A stretch of 5,592 bases of DNA from CALCCV01 sp964388665 (GTDB lineage Bacteria > Bdellovibrionota > Bdellovibrionia > Bdellovibrionales > Bdellovibrionaceae), in assembly GCA_964388665.1 (NCBI GenBank), contig CAYMBJ010000140.1:1-5592 (forward strand), given 5' to 3'. Under the pieces are notes generated by a model. It made no database searches. It saw only the letters and a program-made list of their open reading frames with translations, and was not told where the DNA came from. Each line of letters starts with the position of its first letter. Positions within the stretch are counted from its first letter, which is position 1. A program made the position numbers and the translations under genes. Of the stretch, positions 1 to 5,392 are shown piece after piece.

Positions 1-55
1 TCGGCTTCTACGATACCAAGATCCTTTTGCCGTGAACGAAAGTGAACGGCATTAA
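1..55 (+). CDS. Possible 3' end of a plus-strand gene (partial)
   Basis: The left edge is open on the plus strand in a frame that reads RLLRYQDPFAVNESERH and ends with TAA at 53-55. A second plus frame reads GFYDTKILLP and ends with TGA at 33-35, so the true frame is uncertain. The case for a gene ending here is contextual: a 15-position stem-loop follows at 60-93, and the next gene (the NADH dehydrogenase) converges from the other side, which is a common arrangement for a shared terminator. The minus strand also has a short open stretch here but without an ATG. The peptide is too short to recognise a family. It could equally be non-coding. Confidence 0.25.
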   Translation, partial: RLLRYQDPFAVNESERH

Positions 56-59
56 GGTA

Positions 60-93
60 ATAATAGCAAGTCTCAATCGAGGCTCGCTATTAT
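60..93. terminator. Stem-loop, possible bidirectional terminator between convergent genes
   Basis: Positions 60-67 (ATAATAGC) pair with 86-93 (GCTATTAT), and 69-74 (AGTCTC) pair with 79-84 (GAGGCT), around a four-base loop at 75-78. On either strand there is one mismatch and one G-U pair, so about 14 of 15 positions pair. The hairpin lies 84 bases after the dehydrogenase stop codon and 5 bases after the possible plus-strand stop at 55. Neither side has a proper T-run, only AT-rich stem ends. It is therefore a strong hairpin but an atypical intrinsic terminator. Confidence 0.5.
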
Positions 94-132
94 ACTGATT
101 CTAGTCATCACTCCTATTCACAATAATGAAAA

Positions 133-152
133 GTTGCAAATAGTTGTAAATA
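133..152. repeat. Short imperfect tandem repeat
   Basis: GTTGCAAATA at 133-142 is followed directly by GTTGTAAATA at 143-152, a 10-base unit repeated twice with one difference. It lies in the 3' flank of the dehydrogenase gene. No function is evident, and it may be slippage. Confidence 0.35.
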
Positions 153-176
153 CCAGATGCGTAGCTCTAAAGGCCA

Positions 177-1493
177 TTAACTCCTCTGTTCATCGTCCTC
201 TGGTCGATAATTCAACTTTTCACCACTGTAAAAACGCCAAGTTTTATGAGTTATTAGACGAGCGCCCTGACCGAAACTAAAGTATCCCCATGCCCACTGG
301 AAAAATACAAAAACGCGATTTTTAAACCTCATCAAATATAGAATATGTATCAACACCCACGCGATCCAAGCAATAAATCCAGTCATTTTCAATCGTCCTG
401 AACTGACGACCGCTCGAGAACGACCAATTGTGGCCATAATCCCCTTGTCCCAGTACTTAAAACTCAATCGTGATCGACCAGCTATCTCTCTTAAGATTTG
501 CCGGCCTACAAATTGACCTTGCTGTATTGCAACTGGCGCAATCCCTGGAAGCGAAGTATCCCCCTCCCCATAAAAGGCAGCAATATCTCCAACGGCAAAT
601 ATATTTTGGTGAGAAGAAATACTTAAATCCTTGTTTACAATAAGTCGGCCCTGCTGATCTTTTAAAGTTTCAATACTTCCGACAATACTTGCTGGCTTGA
701 CTCCGGCGGCCCAAATGATGGTTTTGCTATTGATCCATTCTTCACCTACCTGGAGTCCATCAGTGGTCAAATTGGCAGCTCTTGTATTTTTAACCACCCT
801 TACGCCCAACTCTTTGAGATCTCTTTCTGCACGCCCTGACAACTCTTTTGGAAAAGAGGCTAGGACACGAGGACCCGCTTCAATAAGGTAAACCTTGGTC
901 TGCTCCAGGTCGGCCACTCTAAAGTCATCAGCCAGAGTTTTTTTGGCCATTTCAGCGATGGCTCCGGCCAATTCAACTCCTGTGGGACCTCCGCCAACTA
1001 CTACAAATGTCAGAAAGGCATCCTGTCGGATTGTATCTGTTTCTTTTTCAGCAAATTCCAAGGCAGTTAAAATCCTGCGACGAATCTCAATGGCTTGCTC
1101 AATATTCTTGAGCCCTGGTGCAACAACTTCCCAGTCATTCTCACCAAAATAGAAATGCTTGGATCCACAGGCGATAATTATATAATCAAACTTCCGCCAC
1201 ACATTATCGTAAGAGATTCTGCTTCCCTTTAAGTCCACATTGTCCACTTCTGCTAAAACCACATGCACATTCTGGTTCTTACGAAAAAGTCGTCTGATTG
1301 GAATGGCAATGTCCGATGGGCTCAAACCCGCCATCGCAACTTGATACAGAAGTGGTTGAAACAAGTGATGATTTTTCCTGTCAATGACAGTGATGTCTAT
1401 GTTGTTAGAGCGAGTCAAGATCTTGGCCGCTGAAATTCCACCAAAGCCCGCGCCAACTATTGCTACCTTCGGTCTCGTGGGACTAATATTCAT
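177..1493 (-). CDS. ndh: Type II NADH:quinone oxidoreductase (NDH-2)
   Basis: The product is a single-subunit, FAD-containing NADH dehydrogenase that passes electrons from NADH to membrane quinone without pumping protons; it sits on the cytoplasmic face of the inner membrane. The 438 residues are typical for the family. The first dinucleotide fold has GAGFGG at 14-19 with Asp38 ending its second strand (FAD). FQPLLYQVA lies at 45-53. The second fold has GGGPTGVELAG at 167-177 with Glu205 in VYLIEAG, where an acidic residue favours NADH over NADPH. WAAGV (261-265), VGDIA (301-305, Asp303 near the flavin) and APVAIQQG (319-326, quinone-site motif) follow. Hydrophobic, aromatic segments at about 371-390 and 394-415 fit the C-terminal membrane anchor. 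The ATG at 1491-1493 leaves a short leader before the Rossmann motif, as usual, although its Shine-Dalgarno site is very close. The family assignment is firm; the symbol is used in its generic sense. Confidence 0.95.
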   Translation of the reverse strand: MNISPTRPKVAIVGAGFGGISAAKILTRSNNIDITVIDRKNHHLFQPLLYQVAMAGLSPSDIAIPIRRLFRKNQNVHVVLAEVDNVDLKGSRISYDNVWRKFDYIIIACGSKHFYFGENDWEVVAPGLKNIEQAIEIRRRILTALEFAEKETDTIRQDAFLTFVVVGGGPTGVELAGAIAEMAKKTLADDFRVADLEQTKVYLIEAGPRVLASFPKELSGRAERDLKELGVRVVKNTRAANLTTDGLQVGEEWINSKTIIWAAGVKPASIVGSIETLKDQQGRLIVNKDLSISSHQNIFAVGDIAAFYGEGDTSLPGIAPVAIQQGQFVGRQILREIAGRSRLSFKYWDKGIMATIGRSRAVVSSGRLKMTGFIAWIAWVLIHILYLMRFKNRVFVFFQWAWGYFSFGQGARLITHKTWRFYSGEKLNYRPEDDEQRS

Positions 1494-1516
1494 TCCTCCG
1501 CCGCCAAAATTGGCGG
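1494..1516 (-). promoter_or_regulatory. NDH-2 leader: hairpin abutting an unusually close Shine-Dalgarno site
   Basis: On the minus strand GGAGG (1499-1495) is followed by a single A and then the ATG, so the spacing is one base where five to nine is usual. Directly upstream, CCGCCA (1501-1506) and TGGCGG (1511-1516) are perfectly complementary around a four-base loop, ending one base from the Shine-Dalgarno site. Counting from GGAGG, the codon at normal spacing (7 bases) is ATT, codon 3. The hairpin could modulate ribosome access, or it could be a chance GC-rich element. The structure is read from sequence; any regulatory role is inference. Confidence 0.4.
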
Positions 1517-1547
1517 TTTTCTGAGTTCACTCCCATTCAGTGTCGAG

Positions 1548-1575
1548 AGTACAACTCAATGTAATCCCGTCTCAA
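1548..1575 (-). promoter_or_regulatory. Possible sigma70-type promoter for NDH-2
   Basis: On the minus strand TTGAGA (1575-1570, five of six to the -35 consensus) is followed after 16 bases by TGTACT (1553-1548, four of six to the -10 consensus). Transcription would start near 1541, giving a leader of roughly 50 bases that contains the hairpin and Shine-Dalgarno site described above. It is a weak match found by eye, but it is the best candidate in this gap. Confidence 0.3.
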
Positions 1576-1588
1576 CGAACGAGATGGG
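1566..1588. terminator. Stem-loop just after the amidohydrolase stop codon
   Basis: CCCGTCTC (1566-1573) and GAGATGGG (1581-1588) form an eight-position stem around a seven-base loop. The plus-strand version is fully paired with one G-T wobble; the minus-strand version has one A-C mismatch. It begins 6 bases beyond the amidohydrolase stop. No T-run follows on the minus strand, so it is at best a weak terminator or an mRNA 3'-end stabiliser. It overlaps the -35-like box of the candidate NDH-2 promoter. Confidence 0.3.
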
Positions 1589-1594
1589 TTGCAG

Positions 1595-2881
1595 CTATTT
1601 GATCACCTTTCCCGATTTCATTACAAAACTGACATTTTTAAGTTCGCCTAAATCAGCGAAGGGATCTCCACTCAATGCAATTATATCCGCAGAAGCTCCT
1701 ACTTTAATTTCGCCGACTTCGCCTTCTTTACCTAACAATGAGGCGGCACTATAGGTGGCCGAACTAAGTACCTTCTCCGGAGTCATCCCAGACTGATGAT
1801 ATGAAAACAACACCTGCTTGGATGCCTCGCCCTGCGAGAATCCCAAATCATCCAAATAAAAATACATATCTGATCCCGCAGCAATCTTAACTCCGGCCCT
1901 CATTGCACTTTGGATAGTCTGACTCTGTCTAGCTAAATTTTCTTCTATGACTTTCTTATTATCGGAATGATTTGGCCTAAGGTGTTCAGTAATAGCACTG
2001 AGAAGATCTCTGCTCAAATGAGTTGGCACGAAAAAGATATTGTTAGCAACCATTGCCTGCATGGACTCTTCAGAGATTCCATAGCCATGTTCTAGGCTAT
2101 CTACTTTTGCACCGCTTGCCGCCTTTGCCGATTCGTCAGTAGCACAATGAGCCGCGACTTTTAGTTTCAATTTATGACTTTGAACAACAACCTCTCTAAG
2201 AAGCTTCTCATCCATAGTCCCCGAACTCGGCAAGTTGTCTGCAAACACCTTTATGACTTCAGCGCCTTTTTCCTTATAGGACAATATAAGAGATTCTACG
2301 TCCTCTGTTCTAGAAATAGTTTTGTATTCTAGCTCGACAGTTTCGCGATCAGTCCCTTCAGGAAGTTGACCTGGCATTGTACTGATTCCAGGCCCAGAGG
2401 GGACAATTCTAGGGCCAACAAACTCTTCCAAATCGACTTTTTGTTTTAACTCGAGATCACCAAACAATCCTGAATTTCCTAGCTCCCGAATGGTTGTAAA
2501 TCCAGAGATTAAATAAGACTTGGCCCTTTCTCTCGCTCTTTCCAGCCTCGCCGGCACTCCCAATTTAACATTTCTAAGAATCTCTTCAGTACCATCCAGT
2601 CCGAGTTGTCTATCAAGTAACAGCAGATGAGCATGCACATCGATCAGTCCGGGCAAAACAGTCTTTCCAATCAAAACTATTTTCTTTCTGCACTTCACAG
2701 CCTCCGTAGCGGAAACTATTGCTGCTATCTTCTGATGAGCGATACCAATGATGACCTTTTTATGAATCATAAGAGATGATTTTGAGTCAAAATATCTATC
2801 CACAAGAAGACAAGACTGAAATTCTATATGAGCTTTCGCTTCAAAACTAAAAAAAAGAAACAGGAGAAATAAGTATTTCAT
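1595..2881 (-). CDS. Exported metal-dependent amidohydrolase (imidazolonepropionase/prolidase-like)
   Basis: This is a member of the amidohydrolase superfamily, in the group of secreted dipeptidase- and imidazolonepropionase-like enzymes that hydrolyse amide or peptide bonds with one or two metal ions. The 428 residues begin with a Sec signal peptide: Lys2, a hydrophobic core at about 4-12, and AKA with likely cleavage after Ala17, placing the enzyme in the periplasm. The metal ligands are visible in order: His83 and His85 (DVHAHL), Lys211 (IKVFAD, probable carboxylated lysine), His245 (AAHC), His265 (SLEHG) and Asp338 (AGSDM). GFTTIRELG (127-135) and the C-terminal GEIKVGASADIIALSGDPF segment (390-408) are typical of the family and complete the outer beta-sandwich. 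The start at 2881 is supported by the signal peptide; GGAAGG lies about 11 bases upstream, which is rather far. The protein looks intact and active. The substrate cannot be read from sequence; a dipeptide is the likeliest guess. Confidence 0.9.
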   Translation of the reverse strand: MKYLFLLFLFFSFEAKAHIEFQSCLLVDRYFDSKSSLMIHKKVIIGIAHQKIAAIVSATEAVKCRKKIVLIGKTVLPGLIDVHAHLLLLDRQLGLDGTEEILRNVKLGVPARLERARERAKSYLISGFTTIRELGNSGLFGDLELKQKVDLEEFVGPRIVPSGPGISTMPGQLPEGTDRETVELEYKTISRTEDVESLILSYKEKGAEVIKVFADNLPSSGTMDEKLLREVVVQSHKLKLKVAAHCATDESAKAASGAKVDSLEHGYGISEESMQAMVANNIFFVPTHLSRDLLSAITEHLRPNHSDNKKVIEENLARQSQTIQSAMRAGVKIAAGSDMYFYLDDLGFSQGEASKQVLFSYHQSGMTPEKVLSSATYSAASLLGKEGEVGEIKVGASADIIALSGDPFADLGELKNVSFVMKSGKVIK

Positions 2882-2901
2882 GATCGCATTGACCTTCCGT
2901 T

Positions 2902-2921
2902 AAAAAACACCTCATACTGAG
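2902..2921 (-). terminator. Weak terminator-like element after the acetyltransferase
   Basis: On the minus strand CTCA-GTA-TGAG (2921-2911) forms a four-pair hairpin, followed by GTG and six T residues (2907-2902). The stem is too short for an efficient intrinsic terminator, and its 3' half overlaps the -10-like box of the candidate amidohydrolase promoter. It would sit about 40 bases past the acetyltransferase stop codon. Confidence 0.2.
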
Positions 2922-2939
2922 TTTCCCCATAAAGGTCAA
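2911..2939 (-). promoter_or_regulatory. Possible sigma70-type promoter for the amidohydrolase
   Basis: On the minus strand TTGACC (2939-2934, five of six to consensus) is followed after exactly 17 bases by TATGAG (2916-2911, four of six). A start near 2904 would give a short leader of about 23 bases that begins at the T-run and carries GGAAGG. The box spacing is ideal, and this is the best promoter match in the gap between the acetyltransferase and the amidohydrolase. Confidence 0.4.
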
Positions 2940-2962
2940 TGGTTCAATCGCAGTCTTTCTGT

Positions 2963-3748
2963 TCATCCTTTCAAATCATATTGAAAGATTTCACTTCTAT
3001 AGGCTGTCTGAAATCCAAGATTCTCTAATATCGGAACCGAGGTTTTCTCTCTCGCCCCTGAGGTGGCCAATGAAATTCCCATTTCTATGATATCGTCTAG
3101 TCGCCTCTGAATCAGTGCCTTATAGATTCCCTTTCCTTGATATTTGTTCAGAACATTTCCACCAATAAGGTAACCCGACCTTGCCTTTTTTATGAAACCC
3201 GCTGTGCCAGCTGGTTCATCATGAAGCTTCGCAATGTAAAAATGGAATCGCTTATCAACTTGATCAATTGCCCATTGGTAATCTTCAATCATTGAACTTC
3301 GATAGGCTCTATTGATGTCCCAGCCATTAAGAAATAAATCAACATAGATTTCTAGATTGTCACGATTAACTCGCTCAATCGCGATGCCACTGGGAATTTC
3401 GCTTTTTATCTGATCGGGATAGCAAAACATGCCGCGGCCATACCAACTTCTAAAACCTTTATCCTTTAAGAGCTCGCCTAAATTTCTAGGGGTTGTCGTG
3501 GGACTGATACACCACTTAAACGGGGTGTTTAGATTTTTATAAAATTTTATGATTTCATCTATTTTTAGTTCAGCTTGGTCTTCTGTAAGATAAGATTCAA
3601 TCACCTCATTTCGAGAAGCAAAGGGTCTTTTTGGAGAAACTAACTGATACCACCCCTTGTCTTTAATTATATATGAGCCATCGGAAAGTATTTGAGCACC
3701 ATGCGCCCCTGTTCGAACTTCTTCTAAAATTTCAGAATAACTAATCAT
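2963..3748 (-). CDS. GNAT-family N-acetyltransferase with a degenerate N-terminal half
   Basis: This is a probable cytoplasmic acetyltransferase that moves an acetyl group from acetyl-CoA to an amine; the acceptor is unknown. The C-terminal half (about 121-261) carries the GNAT fold: the strand GTAGFI at 181-186, then NVLNKYQGKGIYKAL at 198-212, in which QGKGIY (204-209) is the pyrophosphate-binding loop with Tyr in place of the usual final Gly/Ala, and ILENLGFQ at 240-247 (the common terminal 'LGF' element). The N-terminal 115 residues contain GELLKDKGF (91-99), which resembles a second, worn GNAT end without a CoA loop, so a tandem-GNAT layout is likely. At 261 residues it is longer than a single-domain GNAT (about 150-180). 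The start at 3748 has AAGGA (3762-3758) nine bases upstream. GC is about 40%, lower than in the upstream lipoprotein gene. No strong promoter is visible. The family is confident, the substrate open. Confidence 0.85.
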   Translation of the reverse strand: MISYSEILEEVRTGAHGAQILSDGSYIIKDKGWYQLVSPKRPFASRNEVIESYLTEDQAELKIDEIIKFYKNLNTPFKWCISPTTTPRNLGELLKDKGFRSWYGRGMFCYPDQIKSEIPSGIAIERVNRDNLEIYVDLFLNGWDINRAYRSSMIEDYQWAIDQVDKRFHFYIAKLHDEPAGTAGFIKKARSGYLIGGNVLNKYQGKGIYKALIQRRLDDIIEMGISLATSGAREKTSVPILENLGFQTAYRSEIFQYDLKG

Positions 3749-3934
3749 AAATTTGAGTCCTTGGTATCACTCCGTGCCGGTTTCAATCACTTGCATGCCA
3801 CTCTAGGGACAGCTTTCTTGACCTTTGAGAGATCAACAGTCTAATTCCACTTGAATATATAAGGCAACCCTGCGGAATTGGGATGTTGTAATCTTTTCAA
3901 GAGGAGGAGATCATCCAAAACTTTAATAAAGGGA
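3749..3934 (-). other. Leader region of the acetyltransferase, no clear promoter
   Basis: This stretch separates the acetyltransferase start from the stem-loops behind the lipoprotein gene. The only -10-like patch on the minus strand is TATATT (3859-3854), with no acceptable -35 at 16-18 bases. A TTGAAA (3900-3895) lies too far upstream of it (35 bases). CTTTA-A-TAAAG (3921-3931) is a small palindrome. I see no open reading frame or RNA gene here. Confidence 0.4.
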
Positions 3935-3964
3935 CACCCACTCATCAAACTTTAACGGTGGGTG
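3935..3964. terminator. Stem-loop downstream of the lipoprotein gene
   Basis: CACCCAC (3935-3941) and GTGGGTG (3958-3964) pair perfectly over seven bases around a 16-base loop. On the minus strand the stem is followed by TCCCTTTATT, a poor T-tract. It is the second of two adjacent hairpins after the lipoprotein stop codon and is the more terminator-like of the two, but the long loop and interrupted T-run make it weak. Confidence 0.4.
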
Positions 3965-3965
3965 A

Positions 3966-4019
3966 GCCTAACACATTTCCTATTTTAAAATACGGGATTA
4001 GAGTAGGCGGTGTTTAGGC
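3966..4019. repeat. Long imperfect inverted repeat after the lipoprotein gene, attC-like in outline
   Basis: GCCTAA (3966-3971) pairs with TTAGGC (4014-4019) and CAC (3972-3974) with GTG (4010-4012), leaving T4013 bulged. After an internal loop (ATTT against CG), CCTATTTTAA (3979-3988) pairs with TTAGAGTAGG (3998-4007) using two G-T wobbles on the plus strand. The total is about 19 pairs with a nine-base loop, starting two bases past the lipoprotein stop codon. Read in the gene's direction, it ends with GTTAGGC, matching the integron R' consensus GTTRRRY, and begins GCCTAAAC, one base off the R'' consensus RYYYAAC. It may be a solitary attC-like site or simply a 3'-end hairpin. The perfect palindrome TATTTTAAAATA (3981-3992) lies inside. 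Confidence 0.4.
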
Positions 4020-4021
4020 CT

Positions 4022-5185
4022 TCAATGTCCGCAGTTGGGCGCACGTGGAGTGCCTCCTCCTGCAACTGAATCCGATAAATTATTGTTCGTTACCAGACGC
4101 AGATGTTTATAAAATTTTGGAATGTCTTTTTTCAATGCCGAAATGGTTGCCGAAGTCAGCGTTTGGTCAGCACGAATAGCGGGATTCTGACAACCCCCTC
4201 CGTCGACCGCATAGACCCCATAGTCTCGCAAGGCCTCGGCCAGGCGAAGTCCCGGCTCACTTAGGCCCAGAGCTTTGAGATTGACTGTCGGAGGTATCGC
4301 CATTAGGCCCCCGTAAGGAATATGACCCAAATTGTTTTTCGGCGATCCGGCACTTCCATCTGTAGACACTGCCGGCGGTACAAATTTTTTAGAGAGCATT
4401 TGTTTACATCCTGGGGTCCTCGGCATCACCATTTGCAAGGCATGTTCGATGCGATGACCAGAAGTATTGATTTCGCGACCACGCAAAACACCGAACAATG
4501 CAGCCACTCCAGAGGCACTTGTACCGACACGATCGCCGGGCTTGGACCCGTGCCCCAGTCCTCGAACATTCCAAGTTTTGTACTGACCAGCAGTTGGTCG
4601 GCCATTATTCCAATTGTATTGACGCAATTGATGAGGTTTCTGCAGTACTGAGTCAAAAATCACGACAACACCATCGGTACAGCCATTAGCGTTGTAAACA
4701 ACTTTAGGAGCAAAGCCAGAAGGAATCGGGATGTTTATGGGCAATCCCACCATTGGGTCACAGGTGGCATTCCCGATCACCGTCATTGTTCGGTCTTTGT
4801 TGGTTGATTGAGCAACGCTCACTCCCCACGGGGCTCCTGAGTTTATGCCAAATGTCGTACTTTGAGTCCAGCTTCGAGTACTCGCATCACTGTCGGATGC
4901 ATACTTGGCTCCAGATCCAATGGGACGATGATGTGCGCTGGCTTTACTAAATGGATTGATAAACGCATCTTTAGGAGTGTGACAGACAGACGAACTGGTC
5001 GCCAGCTTAAAGTTTTCCGAATCTTGCTGCTCAGTGCTCGTCACGGATTGCTCTTGGAACTCGGCAAGATCTGCTGCGGACATATTCATAGGTCTAGGAG
5101 AGCATGCCAAAAGACCGAGAATGTTCAATGACAAAAGACTCTTTGCAGTCGCTGCTATTATTGCTGATCGAGATTCTAAATTCAT
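4022..5185 (-). CDS. Secreted lipoprotein of unknown function, conserved-looking globular domain
   Basis: I cannot name a function. The N-terminus is a lipoprotein signal: basic residues Arg6 and Lys15, a hydrophobic core at about 16-27 and the lipobox LLAC with Cys28 as the lipidated residue. Ser29 in the next position suggests transfer to the outer membrane. A low-complexity, polar linker (about 29-65) leads into a globular region of about 320 residues. Six further cysteines (68, 142, 169, 260, 332, 385) could form three disulfides, which fits an extracytoplasmic site. Motif-like stretches are CTDGVVVIFD (169-178), GTSASGVAALFG (221-232), HRIEHALQMVMPRT (244-257), YGGLMAIPPTVNLKALGL (291-308) and ALRDYGVYAVDGGGC (318-332). 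The order 'SASG ... HAL ... P ... L ... L ... YG.Y..D.G' recalls a family of uncharacterised secreted proteins, a recollection I could not check. The start at 5185 has AGGAG (5195-5191) five bases upstream. GC is about 50%, clearly above the neighbouring gene. Confidence 0.85.
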   Translation of the reverse strand: MNLESRSAIIAATAKSLLSLNILGLLACSPRPMNMSAADLAEFQEQSVTSTEQQDSENFKLATSSSVCHTPKDAFINPFSKASAHHRPIGSGAKYASDSDASTRSWTQSTTFGINSGAPWGVSVAQSTNKDRTMTVIGNATCDPMVGLPINIPIPSGFAPKVVYNANGCTDGVVVIFDSVLQKPHQLRQYNWNNGRPTAGQYKTWNVRGLGHGSKPGDRVGTSASGVAALFGVLRGREINTSGHRIEHALQMVMPRTPGCKQMLSKKFVPPAVSTDGSAGSPKNNLGHIPYGGLMAIPPTVNLKALGLSEPGLRLAEALRDYGVYAVDGGGCQNPAIRADQTLTSATISALKKDIPKFYKHLRLVTNNNLSDSVAGGGTPRAPNCGH

Positions 5186-5211
5186 CCAAACTCCTAAATT
5201 TAATATTGATC

Positions 5212-5298
5212 AAATTTTCTGAATACGAACAACAACCTTAAAAGATTATACTGAAATTTATAAAAACCACGCCGACTATTATAGAAATTTCTGAATAA
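5212..5298. repeat. Duplicated AT-rich blocks in the lipoprotein promoter region
   Basis: ATTATACTGAAATTT (5245-5259) and ATTATAGAAATTT (5278-5290) match except for a two-base gap, 33 bases apart. AAATTTTCTGAATA (5212-5225) and AAATTTCTGAATA (5285-5297) match except for one T. The block at 5278-5298 thus contains both units joined, with a separate half copy of each nearer the gene. AGAAATTTCT (5283-5292) within it is a perfect palindrome. The duplication carries a copy of the -10 box with it. Confidence 0.5.
5245..5250 (-). promoter_or_regulatory. Consensus -10 box, proximal lipoprotein promoter
   Basis: The minus strand reads TATAAT exactly at 5250-5245. No recognisable -35 box lies 16-18 bases upstream (the region there is GC-rich, GGCGTG), so this would need an activator or be weak. 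A start near 5238 gives a leader of about 53 bases containing the palindrome TTGATCAA (5206-5213) and the Shine-Dalgarno AGGAG. Confidence 0.4.
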
Positions 5299-5304
5299 TC
5301 TCAA
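5278..5304 (-). promoter_or_regulatory. Possible distal lipoprotein promoter
   Basis: On the minus strand TTGAGA (5304-5299, five of six to consensus) precedes TATAAT (5283-5278, exact) by 15 bases. The spacer is shorter than the optimum of 17, but both boxes are good. Transcription would begin near 5271, giving a leader of about 85 bases. This is the strongest box pair in the upstream region. Confidence 0.45.
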
Positions 5305-5346
5305 AATGAGAGGGAGCCACACAATATAAAGCGGGAACTGCTCGTC

Positions 5347-5375
5347 GCTTTTAGGGAATCTAAAAGCTCTAGAGC
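5347..5375. promoter_or_regulatory. Overlapping palindromes upstream of the lipoprotein promoters
   Basis: GCTTTTAG (5347-5354) and CTAAAAGC (5360-5367) are exact reverse complements around a five-base centre. GCTCTAGAGC (5366-5375) is a perfect 10-base palindrome that shares two bases with the right arm. They lie about 43-70 bases upstream of the distal -35 box, where an activator or repressor dimer could bind. No known operator is recognised, and the role is inferred from symmetry and position only. Confidence 0.35.
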
Positions 5376-5392
5376 CTATATCAAAGAAAAGT

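Larger units (their letters stand above)
2887..2941. promoter_or_regulatory. Perfect 10-bp inverted repeat spanning the amidohydrolase promoter and Shine-Dalgarno site
   Basis: CATTGACCTT (2887-2896) and AAGGTCAATG (2932-2941) are exact reverse complements separated by 35 bases. In the minus-strand transcript the arm nearer the gene contains the AAGG of the amidohydrolase Shine-Dalgarno site, so pairing would hide it. The other arm also contains TTGACC, the -35-like box of the candidate promoter. If transcription starts inside the gap, the two arms would instead act as a pair of DNA sites about 45 bp apart, centre to centre. The repeat is certain; the role is inferred. Confidence 0.5.

Noticed and set aside
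32..48. Direct repeat GTGAACG-AAA-GTGAACG with a 10-base period
   Set aside because: It lies inside or just after a possible coding end, is short, and has no promoter nearby. Probably chance.
513..520. Further copy of TTGACCTT, the core of the intergenic inverted repeat
   Set aside because: It is inside the dehydrogenase coding sequence, where codons explain it. Not counted as a regulatory site.
697..1152. Two plus-strand open frames (697-891 and 895-1152) opposite the dehydrogenase gene
   Set aside because: They are antisense shadows of a well-conserved NDH-2 coding sequence, and their translations show no family features.
177..5185. One operon of all four genes
   Set aside because: The gaps of 101, 81 and 273 bases, separate promoter-like boxes and stem-loops between the genes, and unrelated functions argue against a single transcript.
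4322..5222. Several plus-strand open frames and one minus frame (4426-4656) overlapping the lipoprotein gene
   Set aside because: The lipoprotein frame has a Shine-Dalgarno site, a lipobox and coherent motifs. The others overlap it in other frames and have Cys/His/Arg-rich shadow composition.
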